Program-made: the position numbers and the translations under genes
In this document: positions 42,177-50,977 of the stretch, piece after piece
How the letters are laid out: each line of letters opens with the position of its first letter
How positions within the stretch are numbered: the stretch's first letter is position 1
Source: a bacterium BMS3Bbin08
GTDB taxonomy: Bacteria > Nitrospirota > Thermodesulfovibrionia > UBA6902 > BMS3Bbin08
Length of the DNA stretch: 64,000 bases
Direction: 5' to 3'
NCBI GenBank assembly: GCA_002897775.1
Contig: BDTR01000020.1
Location: 1 to 64,000 of the forward strand
The notes under the pieces: generated by a model
The model's input: the letters and a program-made list of their open reading frames with translations, nothing else
Databases searched by the model: none
Told to the model about the DNA's origin: nothing

Positions 42177-43298
42177 TTAACCCTTTGCCTTTGTTTCAAT
42201 GGTTTTCAGCAGTGAGTCAAATGATCTTTCAAATGAAACCACGCCCTCTGCCAGCAGTTTCGCGCAGATGTCGTTAATATCGATATCAAATCCCTTTAAG
42301 GCTTCTATCACCGCCCCGGCTTCCTGAACGTTTTGGGTCAATGTTTCTTTCGCGCTGCCGTGGTCAGCAAACGCGTCGTATGTCTGCTGCGGCACAGTGT
42401 TGACCGTAGGGTTTCCAATTAATTCTTCAACGTATTTGATGTCGCTGTAACCGGGGTCCTTTGTGCCTGTAGAACCCCAGAGAACTCTCTGGACGCGGGC
42501 CCCTTTGTCTTTAAGCAGCTGGAAATCATTTCCTGAAAATATTTCCTGAAATTTCTGAAATATCAGTTTTGAATTTGCTACCGCTGCCTTTCCTCTTAAA
42601 GACTTTAATTTGTCTTTTGTTCCCGCGTCCTGTTCGTTCGATATTTTTTCGTCGATCAGCCTGTCTATGGCAGTATCGATACGGCTGACAAACACACTTG
42701 CCACAGACGCCATACGGCTCAGGTTGCCGCCCTTATCAAGCAGTCTTTTCATGCCTTTTAAAAAAGCCTGTGTTGTTCTTATATACTGGTCCCTTGAAAA
42801 GATCAGCGTTATGTTCACATTTATGCCTTCGGACAAAAGCTCTTCAATGGCCTCGAACCCTTCATCTGTTGAAGGTACCTTGAACAGGACATTGGGCCGG
42901 TTCACTTTCGCGTGAAGCCGTTTCCCCTCTTTTATGGTTTCCCTCGTATCCGAGGCGAGTTTCGGGTTGATCTCAAGGCTGACGTAGCCGTCAAGCCCGC
43001 AGGTTTTTTCATATACCGGCTTAAACAGGTCCGCGGCGTCCTGTATGTCCCTGACAGTAAGATCATCGTATATCTCAAACGTGGACTTCCCAAGCTTATT
43101 CAGTTGCTTAACTTTTTCATTGTAGTCATTGCCCGAGCTGATCGCTTTGTCAAAAATGGTCGGATTAGAGGTCATCCCTCTTAGTCCCATATCTATCATC
43201 TCCTGCAGCTTTCCGCTTTCGATCATGGACCTGCTTATGCTGTCCATCCACACGCTCTGACCGGCTTCGCTTAATTCCTCGATCTTTGTCTTTGCCAT
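42177..43298 (-). CDS. tal: Transaldolase
   Basis: A 373-residue transaldolase of the long (type 2) form, transferring a dihydroxyacetone unit in the non-oxidative pentose phosphate branch. The Schiff-base lysine lies in NVLFKVPSTDEG. GLRGMTSNPTIFDKAI and LWGSTGTKDPGYSD are typical of this form. The ATG is 2 bases after the transketolase stop, so translation is coupled, with AAAGGAGGA inside the previous gene end. Confidence 0.95.
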   Translation of the reverse strand: MAKTKIEELSEAGQSVWMDSISRSMIESGKLQEMIDMGLRGMTSNPTIFDKAISSGNDYNEKVKQLNKLGKSTFEIYDDLTVRDIQDAADLFKPVYEKTCGLDGYVSLEINPKLASDTRETIKEGKRLHAKVNRPNVLFKVPSTDEGFEAIEELLSEGINVNITLIFSRDQYIRTTQAFLKGMKRLLDKGGNLSRMASVASVFVSRIDTAIDRLIDEKISNEQDAGTKDKLKSLRGKAAVANSKLIFQKFQEIFSGNDFQLLKDKGARVQRVLWGSTGTKDPGYSDIKYVEELIGNPTVNTVPQQTYDAFADHGSAKETLTQNVQEAGAVIEALKGFDIDINDICAKLLAEGVVSFERSFDSLLKTIETKAKG

Positions 43299-43300
43299 TT

Positions 43301-44248
43301 CTAACCCGTTCTCCTCCTTTTAACTGCTTTTTTTGCCGAGTTGACTATATCTTTATCCTTCAGGTGATATTTTTCAAGCAGTTCCCCCGGCGTTCCTGAC
43401 TCACCAAAGGTATCGTTGACAGCTACCATCTCAATTGGAGCCGGAAAATGCTGTCCCAGGACTTCTGCGACCGCGCTGCCCAGCCCTCCGTTTATCTGGT
43501 GTTCTTCAGCTGTTACGATCGCGCCGGTCTCCTTCGCGGCACTGATAACAGCCTGCTCATCAACAGGTTTGATCGTGTGCATATTTATGACCCCTGCATC
43601 GATGTTTTCGCGCTCTAACGTCTCTGCCGCTGTGAGCGCTTCAGACACCATCAGGCCGCAGGCGATTATTGCTACATCTTTTCCCTCTCTAATGATATTT
43701 GCCTTTCCGATCTCGAATTCATCACTTTCTTTTGTCAATACAGGGAAAGGCGGACGGCCCAGCCTCATATAGACCGGCCCTTTCATGCCTGCTATCGCGC
43801 GGGTCGCTTTTTTCGCTTCTATCGCGTCCACAGGACATATTACTTTAATGTTCGGAAGAACTCTCATGATCGCGAAGTCCTCAAGGCACTGAGCGGTCGC
43901 CCCGTCCTCGCCCACGCTCAGGCCGCCGTGCGAACCGATCACCTTGACGTTGCGATTATTGTAACAGACAGCGATCCTTAGAAAATCATATGCCCGGTTC
44001 GTAAGGAACACCGCGAATGAGCAGGCAAAAGGAATAAGCCCGTTCATGCTCATACCTGCCGCTGTTCCTATAATATCCTGTTCGGCAATGCCGAGGTTAA
44101 AAAACCTGTCAGGAAATTCTTTTTTAAAATACTCCGCGCGGGTGGCGTCCTCAAGATCGCCTGAAAGCACGACTATGTTCCTGTTTTCCCTTCCGAGTTC
44201 CAGAAGTGTCTCTCCGAACGCGTCCCTTGTCGCTTTCATCTCAGGCAT
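43301..44248 (-). CDS. Transketolase, C-terminal subunit
   Basis: A 315-residue protein equal to the pyrimidine-binding and C-terminal domains of transketolase. VVLSGDLEDATR, the glutamate in FFNLGIAEQDIIG that activates thiamine, and YMRLGRPPFPV are present. The other half is encoded by the gene just upstream, so the enzyme is a split heteromer of the kind common in archaea and many anaerobes. It is followed by transaldolase. Confidence 0.93.
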   Translation of the reverse strand: MPEMKATRDAFGETLLELGRENRNIVVLSGDLEDATRAEYFKKEFPDRFFNLGIAEQDIIGTAAGMSMNGLIPFACSFAVFLTNRAYDFLRIAVCYNNRNVKVIGSHGGLSVGEDGATAQCLEDFAIMRVLPNIKVICPVDAIEAKKATRAIAGMKGPVYMRLGRPPFPVLTKESDEFEIGKANIIREGKDVAIIACGLMVSEALTAAETLERENIDAGVINMHTIKPVDEQAVISAAKETGAIVTAEEHQINGGLGSAVAEVLGQHFPAPIEMVAVNDTFGESGTPGELLEKYHLKDKDIVNSAKKAVKRRRTG

Positions 44249-44281
44249 GATAGACCTCTAAATAATATTAAATTATGCAAG

Positions 44282-45106
44282 CTAAAATCCCAATTCCTTT
44301 AGTGCTGCTGCCAGCTGCTCTTTGTCAGGGGCCTTTCCGTGCCATTTGGCCTGACCTTCCATAAATGACACGCCTTTGCCTTTCACAGTATTGGCTTTAA
44401 TAAAGGTCGGCCTGTCCTTTACTGTGTCAAACTCGTCAAGGGCATTTATTATTTCGCTGAAGTTGTGACCATCCACCTCAATGACATGCCAGCCGAAATC
44501 CTGCCACTTATCAAGGATGGGCTCCTCATTTTTTATTTCTTTGACAGGTCCGTTCTCCTGTACCTTGTTGCAGTCGAGAATCGCGCATACGCTGTCCAGC
44601 TTGTGGTGTCCGGATGTCATTGCTGATTCCCAGACCGAGCCTTCCTGTATTTCGCCGTCACCGAGCAGGCAGTAAGTATTAAAATTCATACCCTGTATCC
44701 TGGCGCTTAGCGCGATGCCGTTTGCAACTGACAGGCCCTGGCCAAGTGAGCCTGTGTTGTGCTCCACGCCCGGGACCCCTGTATATACGTGTCCCTGAAG
44801 GCGTGAACCCAGTTTTCTGAATGTTTTTAACTCGTCTTTTGGAAAAAAACCGCGATTTGCCAGAACCACGTAGAGGGCAGGGCACGCGTGGCCTTTTGAC
44901 AGGATGAACCTGTCTCTTTGGGACCAGTCCGGCTTGTCCGGTTTATGTTTCATCTTGTAATAATAAAGGGCGATAAGGACCTCGAGCTCGGAAAGAGAGC
45001 CGCCCGGGTGTCCGGAGCCTGCCTCAGTAAGCATTTCAAGGATCTCCCTTCTGAAATGCCGGGCTTTTTCAATAAGGGAATCAATGTCAGTCGATTTTAA
45101 TGACAT
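44282..45106 (-). CDS. Transketolase, N-terminal subunit
   Basis: A 274-residue thiamine diphosphate-binding half of transketolase. GSGHPGGSLSELEVL, SKGHACPALYVVLA, and the cofactor motif GDGEIQEGSVWESAM ending in LDCNKVQ are intact. It pairs with the C-terminal subunit 33 bases downstream. The 169-base gap upstream to gnd is filled with GATTACACAGATTGTAAAG and ATCTGTGTAATC words. Confidence 0.93.
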   Translation of the reverse strand: MSLKSTDIDSLIEKARHFRREILEMLTEAGSGHPGGSLSELEVLIALYYYKMKHKPDKPDWSQRDRFILSKGHACPALYVVLANRGFFPKDELKTFRKLGSRLQGHVYTGVPGVEHNTGSLGQGLSVANGIALSARIQGMNFNTYCLLGDGEIQEGSVWESAMTSGHHKLDSVCAILDCNKVQENGPVKEIKNEEPILDKWQDFGWHVIEVDGHNFSEIINALDEFDTVKDRPTFIKANTVKGKGVSFMEGQAKWHGKAPDKEQLAAALKELGF

Positions 45107-45275
45107 ACAACAATCTCCCTGATTACACAGATTGTAAAGACGATTTCACCGATCATCCGATTAGTTATCTGTGTAATCTAACTTTTTTAATGTTCCCTCC
45201 GGGAACCTAATGTAATGATTTTCTTATTAATCATATTCGCTCATTAACACTCGCTATTGCATTTAATCTGTGGAA

Positions 45276-46175
45276 TCATGATTTCTTCACATCATGTCCG
45301 CCGAACTCATTACGCAGTGCCGCAATGACCTTGGCGCTGAAAGACTCGTCCTGTCTGGAGCGAAAGCGTTCCAGCAGGGAAAGTGTTATGACCGGTGCAG
45401 GGACATCCTCCTCAATAGCCTCTGCCACTGTCCACCTGCCTTCTCCGGAGTCTTCTACATAACCGCGGATCGAGGCCAGTTCCGGCTCTTTTTTGAAGGC
45501 GTCTTCAGCCAGCTCCAGCAGCCAGGACCGGATAACACTGCCGTGGTTCCACAGGCCGGCTATTTTGCCAAGGTCGAGATCAAATTCCTTTTTCGCGTTC
45601 ATGATCTCAAAGCCTTCCGCGTAACTCTGAAGCATTGCGTATTCAATGCCGTTATGGACCATCTTCACAAAGTGGCCCGCGCCATGAGGGCCGACATGGG
45701 CATACCCGTTCTCAGGGGCCAGTGTCTTAAATATCGGCTCCGCTTTATCAAAGGCCTGCTTATCCCCGCCTATCATCATGCAGTAGCCTGTCTTCAGCCC
45801 CCATATCCCGCCGCTTGTGCCCGCGTCAAGAAAAGATATCCCTTTTTCCCTGAGTTCCCGCGCGCGGCGCATGGAATCCTTGTAAAAAGAATTGCCTCCG
45901 TCAATAAGGATGCCGCCTTTTTCCAGAAGTGGAGTGATCTTGTTGATTGTCTCCTGCGTTGCCCTGCCCGCAGGGACCATTAGCCATACTATGCGGGGGG
46001 TTTTCAATTTGCTGAGCATATCCTCAATGGAATCAGCGCCAATTGCCCCTTTGTCCTCCGCTTTTTTTACTGACTCAACTGTCCTGGCATAAGCGACCAC
46101 TTCATGCCCGTTGTTCAACAGACGCTGAGCCATGTTTCCGCCCATTTTCCCAAGACCGATCAGGCCTATCCTCAT
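45276..46175 (-). CDS. gnd: 6-phosphogluconate dehydrogenase, decarboxylating (short form)
   Basis: A 299-residue short-form GndA/YqeC-type dehydrogenase converting 6-phosphogluconate to ribulose-5-phosphate. The NAD(P)-binding motif is IGLIGLGKMGGNMAQRL. DGGNSFYKDSMRRA and the catalytic HGAGHFVKMVHNGIEY (with the lysine and histidine) are conserved. GGAG precedes ATG 46175 by eight bases. It heads the pentose phosphate cluster gnd-tkt-tkt-tal-zwf-pgl, so hexose oxidation and pentose recycling are encoded together. Confidence 0.95.
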   Translation of the reverse strand: MRIGLIGLGKMGGNMAQRLLNNGHEVVAYARTVESVKKAEDKGAIGADSIEDMLSKLKTPRIVWLMVPAGRATQETINKITPLLEKGGILIDGGNSFYKDSMRRARELREKGISFLDAGTSGGIWGLKTGYCMMIGGDKQAFDKAEPIFKTLAPENGYAHVGPHGAGHFVKMVHNGIEYAMLQSYAEGFEIMNAKKEFDLDLGKIAGLWNHGSVIRSWLLELAEDAFKKEPELASIRGYVEDSGEGRWTVAEAIEEDVPAPVITLSLLERFRSRQDESFSAKVIAALRNEFGGHDVKKS

Positions 46176-46390
46176 TGTCTTATCTCCGTTCTTTACCTGT
46201 TCAGGGTTATAAAAAACTTATATCTTAAAATTGCTCTTTTGTAAAGCCCTGGTCATAAATAAAAAGGATTATAGCTTACCAGAAAACATGAGCAACCCGG
46301 CGACAATTCCATGTTTTCCTTCTCCTTTTTATTAACCGCCCATTTTTTTGATATACTTTAAAATAATACGGTTTATTGTACCTGATTTTG

Positions 46391-46594
46391 ATGAATACTG
46401 GTGATCTATATAACTTAAACCCATTAATGCTTAAGGGCATACTTAAAAAACCTCGCCTGCCTGTAAGCAAAAAACCCGCGACTCCTGAGAATATAGCGAA
46501 CCAGCTAAAAAAACCATACAGAAGAATGCCCTCGTTTTCGTATCTTGCGGATGAGCAGATCTCCAACATAATTGATTTTTTAAATACCTTCTGA
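46391..46594 (+). CDS. Truncated cytochrome c-like fragment
   Basis: A 67-residue frame. KPATPENIANQLKKPYRRMP followed by SFSYLADEQISNIIDFLNTF matches the C-terminal end of class I cytochrome c domains, including the methionine ligand context and final helix. The N-terminal CxxCH heme-attachment site is absent and not visible upstream in any frame. No ribosome site precedes the ATG. It is probably a relict or a non-heme fragment. It lies directly ahead of the beta-barrel gene. Confidence 0.45.
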   Translation: MNTGDLYNLNPLMLKGILKKPRLPVSKKPATPENIANQLKKPYRRMPSFSYLADEQISNIIDFLNTF

Positions 46595-46649
46595 TTATAG
46601 ATATAACAGCTTGTTTGCCTATATCTGCCGCCTTGTAATAATATAAATA

Positions 46650-47441
46650 ATGATATTGTTCAGGGTTCTCCTTGTCTTATTTCTGGTTCTTGTTACTTAT
46701 TCCAGTGTGCTTGCCGGTAATTTCGGGGTCGGCGCGCATATTGGCTACGGGGTCTTCAAGCATAAGGAGATAGATAAGGGCCAGGAGGCGAGATCTACCC
46801 AGGATGTTATTCTGTTTGGAGTGTCAGGGGAATACTCTTTTGTTAAACCCGATAAATTTTTTGTTGGTATCACTACAGACTGGACCATTGGACTTGAGGA
46901 CAAGGAGGAATGGACTGTCAATGATACGCAGGTCCTGACGAACGATATAAAGATCACAGGGCAGTTCTATGACCTTAGATTCGGGTACAAGAACAGCTTT
47001 GACAGGTTCTACTACAGGTTCTACGTATCAGGCGGGTGGGACGGTCTGTATTTTAAAAGGAAGAATTTTACGCGGGGAAATGCTAATGTTCCTTCCGGCA
47101 GGAACACAAGGGATTACAGCCTGTGGCGCACAGGTCTGGGAACCGGGTTTGGTTATCGGCTGGGCAGGTGGGCTCTGGACGCGAGGGCTGCTTATTCCTA
47201 TAATCCCATAGTTGATGTGGATGACAGCGCCTTGAGTCAGTTCACATTTGACACCAGCGGTACATGTCTGGACATGGGTTTTGGCATAGCACGCCGTATT
47301 ACAGATACCCTGGGCTTTTACGCGGGCGGCAGTTATACATTGATAAAACTCGATAAGAGTGATGTGATAAACGGTTTTTTTATCCCTGAGACCGAGACCC
47401 GGCTTCTGGCAGGCGTTATTAACCTTACTTACGCGTTTTAA
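46650..47441 (+). CDS. Outer membrane beta-barrel protein
   Basis: A 263-residue exported protein. A signal peptide (residues 1-22, LLVLFLVLVTYSSVLA) is followed by alternating beta strands (FGVGAHIGYGVF, YYRFYVSGGWDGLYF, GLGTGFGYRL, GFYAGGSYTLI) and a terminal aromatic strand NLTYAF. It resembles small OmpA/OmpW-like eight-stranded barrels. No ribosome site precedes the ATG; a TTGTTT-17-TGTAAT pair ends 10 bases upstream. Its 3' end overlaps the convergent mqnA by 17 bases. Confidence 0.8.
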   Translation: MILFRVLLVLFLVLVTYSSVLAGNFGVGAHIGYGVFKHKEIDKGQEARSTQDVILFGVSGEYSFVKPDKFFVGITTDWTIGLEDKEEWTVNDTQVLTNDIKITGQFYDLRFGYKNSFDRFYYRFYVSGGWDGLYFKRKNFTRGNANVPSGRNTRDYSLWRTGLGTGFGYRLGRWALDARAAYSYNPIVDVDDSALSQFTFDTSGTCLDMGFGIARRITDTLGFYAGGSYTLIKLDKSDVINGFFIPETETRLLAGVINLTYAF

Positions 47442-48270
47442 CTACATACTGTTCGAACAACCTCAATCCTTCCATGTGCTGTTCAGTAAAGTCATACGAT
47501 ATTTTTTTCCAGTAATTTACCAGGTCTTTTTCACTGAGCCATTTTTTCTGCGGCGCCTGTTTTGCTATTGAAGACAATTGCTTGGGCGCGAACTTTTTGG
47601 CTTTAAGCAGGTCGGCTGAGAGTTTCTTTATGAGCTCCATTTTTTTTGTGACCGCATCCTTTCTGACTATCCAGAGCGCGAACACGAATGGAAGGTCGGT
47701 GTGCTCTGCCCATAATTCCCCCAGGTCGTAGATATAGAGCCGCGATGGACGAGAGACGATAGACGAAACAGGTGATTTTTTTACAGCTGACAGTAATTTC
47801 GCTTGCTTCATTGCCTGATCCCCGATAAGCAGTACCGCGGGATAAGATGAGAGGATGTTTTTTACACTGGTGCGTTTGATCTTTTTGAACCTGCACTTTA
47901 AAGAGAGGAATTTATTCAGAATGATCTTGAGGAGAAGAACAGAGGTTTCGGAAGCCGAGGTTACAGCTACTGTTTTATTGTGAAGCTCTTTTAGCGGGAG
48001 CTTTGAGAAAAGAAGTATGCTGCTTATAGGGCCGGTCGAGCTGATCGTAAACCACGGAAGTATAAAATATTTTTTTTTGTTTTTCAGATATTCAATGGAG
48101 GAAGACGGGCTGATGTCCAGTTTACCTTCACGCAGCATTCTGTTCAGTGTAGAAGGCACACCCTCGACAAACCTGTAATCCGAAAGGTCGCATTTTCTCT
48201 CCAGATAATTAAATGTCGGGAAGAGGTTCGCGTACGGGATCCTGCCTACCCTTAGCTTTGTTTTTTTCAA
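47425..48270 (-). CDS. mqnA: Menaquinone biosynthesis protein MqnA (chorismate dehydratase)
   Basis: A 281-residue periplasmic-binding-fold enzyme converting chorismate to 3-enolpyruvyl-benzoate, the first step of the futalosine route to menaquinone. VGRIPYANLFPTFNYLE at the N-terminus, LDISPSSSIEYL and AVTSASETSVLLLKIIL are family blocks. The start is TTG 48270. It indicates that the quinone used by complex I further along is menaquinone. Confidence 0.9.
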   Translation of the reverse strand: MKKTKLRVGRIPYANLFPTFNYLERKCDLSDYRFVEGVPSTLNRMLREGKLDISPSSSIEYLKNKKKYFILPWFTISSTGPISSILLFSKLPLKELHNKTVAVTSASETSVLLLKIILNKFLSLKCRFKKIKRTSVKNILSSYPAVLLIGDQAMKQAKLLSAVKKSPVSSIVSRPSRLYIYDLGELWAEHTDLPFVFALWIVRKDAVTKKMELIKKLSADLLKAKKFAPKQLSSIAKQAPQKKWLSEKDLVNYWKKISYDFTEQHMEGLRLFEQYVVKTRK

Positions 48271-48285
48271 TGTTCTTTCATCTTT

Positions 48286-48358
48286 CAGTAATTGAGTAAT
48301 TTAGTCATTGAGTTATTTAAATAACTTAGTTACTTAATGACCTAATAACTAAATGACT
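48286..48358. repeat. AT-rich word repeat with a 16-bp palindrome
   Basis: The gap between rtcB and mqnA is filled by TAATTGAGTAATTTAGTCATTG-like words (quoted in parts) and the perfect palindrome AGTTATTTAAATAACT (48311-48326), then TTACTTAATGACC and TAACTAAATGACTT. Confidence 0.7.
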
Positions 48359-48375
48359 TGTTTTTTATTTAAATC

Positions 48376-49821
48376 TTATCCTTTGATGACTCCCAGAGGT
48401 TTTAGTCTGGCAACCTTTTTAGACAGTCCCGCATTATGAACAATATCTACGACATCTGTGACGTTCTTATACGCTTCGGGCATTTCCTCTGCAAGAGTTG
48501 ATCTTCCAGTGTACCTTACAGTTACGCCCATGTCTTCCATTTCTCTCCGTATTGACCTTCCTCTCGCGCGTTTTATTGCCTGATGCCTTGACATTACCCT
48601 GCCTGCGCCGTGGCATGTCGAGCCGAGCGCCTCTTTCATCCCTTTTTCTGTTCCAAGAAGCACATAGGATGCCCTGCCCATATCACCCGGGATTATAACA
48701 GGCTGACCAATATGTTTGTAGGCGTCAGGTACTTCAGGGTGGCCCGGCGGGAATGCCCGGGTCGAGCCTTTGCGGTGCACAATGACCTTCGTTTTCCTGC
48801 CGTTAATATCATGTTCTTCAACTTTGGCGATATTATGGGCAACGTCGTATACAAGGCCCATACCAAGGGCTTTCGGGTCGGTGTTAAATACCTTTAAGAA
48901 CGATTCTATTACCCAGTGCGTTATACACTGCCTGTTTGCCCACGCGTAATTTGCGGCAGCCTTCATCGCCGCGATATAATCCCGCGCTTCAGGGCTGTTA
49001 AAAGGCGCGCAGGCAAGTTCCCTGTCAGGCAGCTGAATGTTATATTTATGCGCGGCTTTTTGCATCACATCCAGAAAATCAGTGCATACCTGGTGGCCGA
49101 ATCCCCTGGAGCCTGTGTGTATCATTACTGTGATATCGCCTTTGAACAGCCCCAGGCTGGAGGCCGCTTTTTCATCGAAGATCTCTTCAACAAACTGGAC
49201 CTCTGTAAAATGATTTCCAGAACCGAGCGTGCCCTGCTGTGCCCGCCCTCTGTCATATGCCTTCCGGCTTATGATTTCCGGGTCAGCGCCCACCATGCAC
49301 CCTCCTGATTCCGTGTGTTCCAGGTCTTCCTGGCTTCCGAAGCCCTGTTCAACAGCCCACCCGGCGCCTTTAAGCAGGACCCTTTTCTGGTCCTGGGCAT
49401 TAAGCCTCAGGGTCCCCTTTGAACCGACACCTGCCGGTATCCTGTTGTACAGGGCCTCCACTATATCCCTCATCTTCGGTATGGCCTTGTCTTTCCGCAG
49501 ACCGCTTCTTACCAGCCGGACGCCGCAGTTAATGTCATAGCCAACGCCCCCGGGTGAGATAATGCCCTGTTTCAGATCAAAAGCAGCCACTCCGCCAATG
49601 GCAAAACCGTACCCGGCGTGAATATCAGGCATAGCCATGGATGGGCCCACAATGCCCGGCAGGGTTGCCACGTTCGCTACCTGTTCCACTGATCTTATAT
49701 CAAGGTCTTTTTCCAGGGTCCTATCCACATAAATAATACCGTTAGTCCGCATCCCCGGTTTGTAGCCCCTGGGAATTTCGATCTTTGTACTGTCTATTCT
49801 TCTCAACCCTTCAACGGCCAT
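48376..49821 (-). CDS. rtcB: RNA-splicing ligase RtcB
   Basis: A 481-residue RNA ligase joining 2',3'-cyclic phosphate or 3'-phosphate ends to 5'-OH ends with GTP and manganese. GGVGYDINCGVR contains the metal-binding cysteine. GSGNHFTEVQ, HTGSRGFGHQ and CHGAGRVMSR supply histidines, the last near the guanylylated site. AAAGGA precedes ATG 49821. Its activator archease lies directly upstream but is frameshifted. Confidence 0.95.
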   Translation of the reverse strand: MAVEGLRRIDSTKIEIPRGYKPGMRTNGIIYVDRTLEKDLDIRSVEQVANVATLPGIVGPSMAMPDIHAGYGFAIGGVAAFDLKQGIISPGGVGYDINCGVRLVRSGLRKDKAIPKMRDIVEALYNRIPAGVGSKGTLRLNAQDQKRVLLKGAGWAVEQGFGSQEDLEHTESGGCMVGADPEIISRKAYDRGRAQQGTLGSGNHFTEVQFVEEIFDEKAASSLGLFKGDITVMIHTGSRGFGHQVCTDFLDVMQKAAHKYNIQLPDRELACAPFNSPEARDYIAAMKAAANYAWANRQCITHWVIESFLKVFNTDPKALGMGLVYDVAHNIAKVEEHDINGRKTKVIVHRKGSTRAFPPGHPEVPDAYKHIGQPVIIPGDMGRASYVLLGTEKGMKEALGSTCHGAGRVMSRHQAIKRARGRSIRREMEDMGVTVRYTGRSTLAEEMPEAYKNVTDVVDIVHNAGLSKKVARLKPLGVIKG

Positions 49822-49877
49822 CGTATTCCTTTCTAAAACTATTCACTGTTCACAATTCACTATTCACGGTCTTTGAG

Positions 49878-50290
49878 TTATATGTCAAATATTACTGTTG
49901 CTTCCCACCCGGATCCGGCCTTTTTTACTGACAGGCCGTGATAAGTAGCCGCCTTGATAAGAAGCCGGCTTTCATTGACCCTGGGGTCAAAGACTCCCCC
50001 TGATATTACCGCGCTAAGGCTGTTGTTTTTCAGATTTACTGAAAATGATCTTCCTATGTATCCATAAGTATCAAACATGAAGATCAGTTCGTTGAGCCAC
50101 AGGACCAGAAGGTTCTCGCGGCTGTCGGAATCAAGGGTGATCTCTTTTTTTTAATCTCCTTGAGGCCGGATATGTCAGTGCTCAGGTCTGATATTCCAAG
50201 GGCGGCATTTTCAAAAAGCTCTTTCAGCGTGTTGCCTGATATGTGAAGACCGACATCTCCTGAAATATCGATCTGCTCGTATTTTTTCAT
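49878..50290 (-). pseudogene. Archease, frameshifted in an A8 tract
   Basis: From ATG 50290 the frame reads MKKYEQIDISGDVGLHISGN to GLKEIKKK, then goes off the family. The other frame continues ITLDSDSRENLLVLWLNEL then IFMFDTYGYIG and ends KAATYHGLSVKK...TVIFDI at 49878. One extra A in the run at 50145-50152 (A9 instead of A8 on the coding strand) restores a 137-residue archease. Archease activates RtcB turnover, and the gene sits just upstream of rtcB. Genuine mutation, slippage-based switching and sequencing error are all possible. Confidence 0.88.
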
Positions 50291-50340
50291 GATATTGTTG
50301 ACATTTTAAACGGTTCATCCTAAGTTAGCGGCATAATATA

Positions 50341-50368
50341 GATTATATGCCATAACAGGCATATAATC
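50341..50368. promoter_or_regulatory. Perfect 11-bp inverted repeat upstream of a tiny ORF
   Basis: GATTATATGCC (50341-50351), loop ATAACA and GGCATATAATC (50358-50368) are fully complementary. A related half-site GGCATAATATA lies just upstream at 50329-50339. It sits 33 bases before the small ORF at 50401, an operator-like position. The surrounding 327-base gap (50291-50617) has no other gene. Confidence 0.6.
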
Positions 50369-50400
50369 CAGACGCAGACCATAAGAAAAGGAGTCCTTTT

Positions 50401-50472
50401 ATGCCGTATATGGCGGCAGTTATGACGGCGAGCGCGGTTACGTATCTTGCCAGTGATCTTCTGATAAGCTAA
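50401..50472 (+). CDS. Possible 23-residue hydrophobic peptide
   Basis: ATG 50401 is preceded by AAAAGGAG at 50386-50393, an ideal ribosome site, and the frame encodes MPYMAAVMTASAVTYLASDL then LIS before TAA. The peptide is alanine-rich and could form one short membrane helix. It lies between two minus-strand operons, behind a perfect inverted repeat. No family is recognised; it could be a membrane micropeptide, toxin-like or leader peptide, or chance. Confidence 0.4.
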   Translation: MPYMAAVMTASAVTYLASDLLIS

Positions 50473-50617
50473 TACCTGCCGGATTTCTTTATGTGCCGGC
50501 GTCTCTGCCGCGGATAGGAACTTTTTATTTCATGAAGAAGTTTCTTAAAGACCTGAGATCATAAGATCAGAAACATGCCTGGATAGTGGATAGTAAGGCA
50601 GGACAGCTATTCCGGTT

Positions 50618-50977
50618 TTATGATTTAAAAACTTCGTTAACAGCTGTAAGCAGGGTCTCCGGTGTGAACGGTTTTTCGATATAATTGAGAGCGCCGAGCT
50701 TTAGTGTTTTGACCGCTGTTTCCACACTGCTGTATCCGGTTACCATCATGACATTTGTGTCGGGCCATTTTGCCTTGATCTCATTAAGCACCTCGACCCC
50801 GTCCATATCCGGCATTTTCAGGTCCAGCAGTACAAGATCAACAGGCCCTTTTTCAAGGAGTTCAAGGCCCTCACTGCCGCTGGAAGCTATTATTACCTCG
50901 AAACCCTCCGGGGTAAGGGTTCTTTGACAGCTTACCCTTACAATGTGTTCGTCATCTATAACCAGGATCTTTTTCAT
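50618..50977 (-). CDS. Response regulator receiver protein
   Basis: A 119-residue single-domain receiver. DDEHI, the phosphoacceptor in LVLLDLKMPDMDG, the T in MMVTGYSS and K in YIEKPFTP are present. It has no DNA-binding output. The ATG overlaps the sensor kinase stop by 4 bases, so the kinase at 50974 is its partner. The target process is not shown; the nuo operon is the next gene set, divergently arranged. Confidence 0.93.
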   Translation of the reverse strand: MKKILVIDDEHIVRVSCQRTLTPEGFEVIIASSGSEGLELLEKGPVDLVLLDLKMPDMDGVEVLNEIKAKWPDTNVMMVTGYSSVETAVKTLKLGALNYIEKPFTPETLLTAVNEVFKS

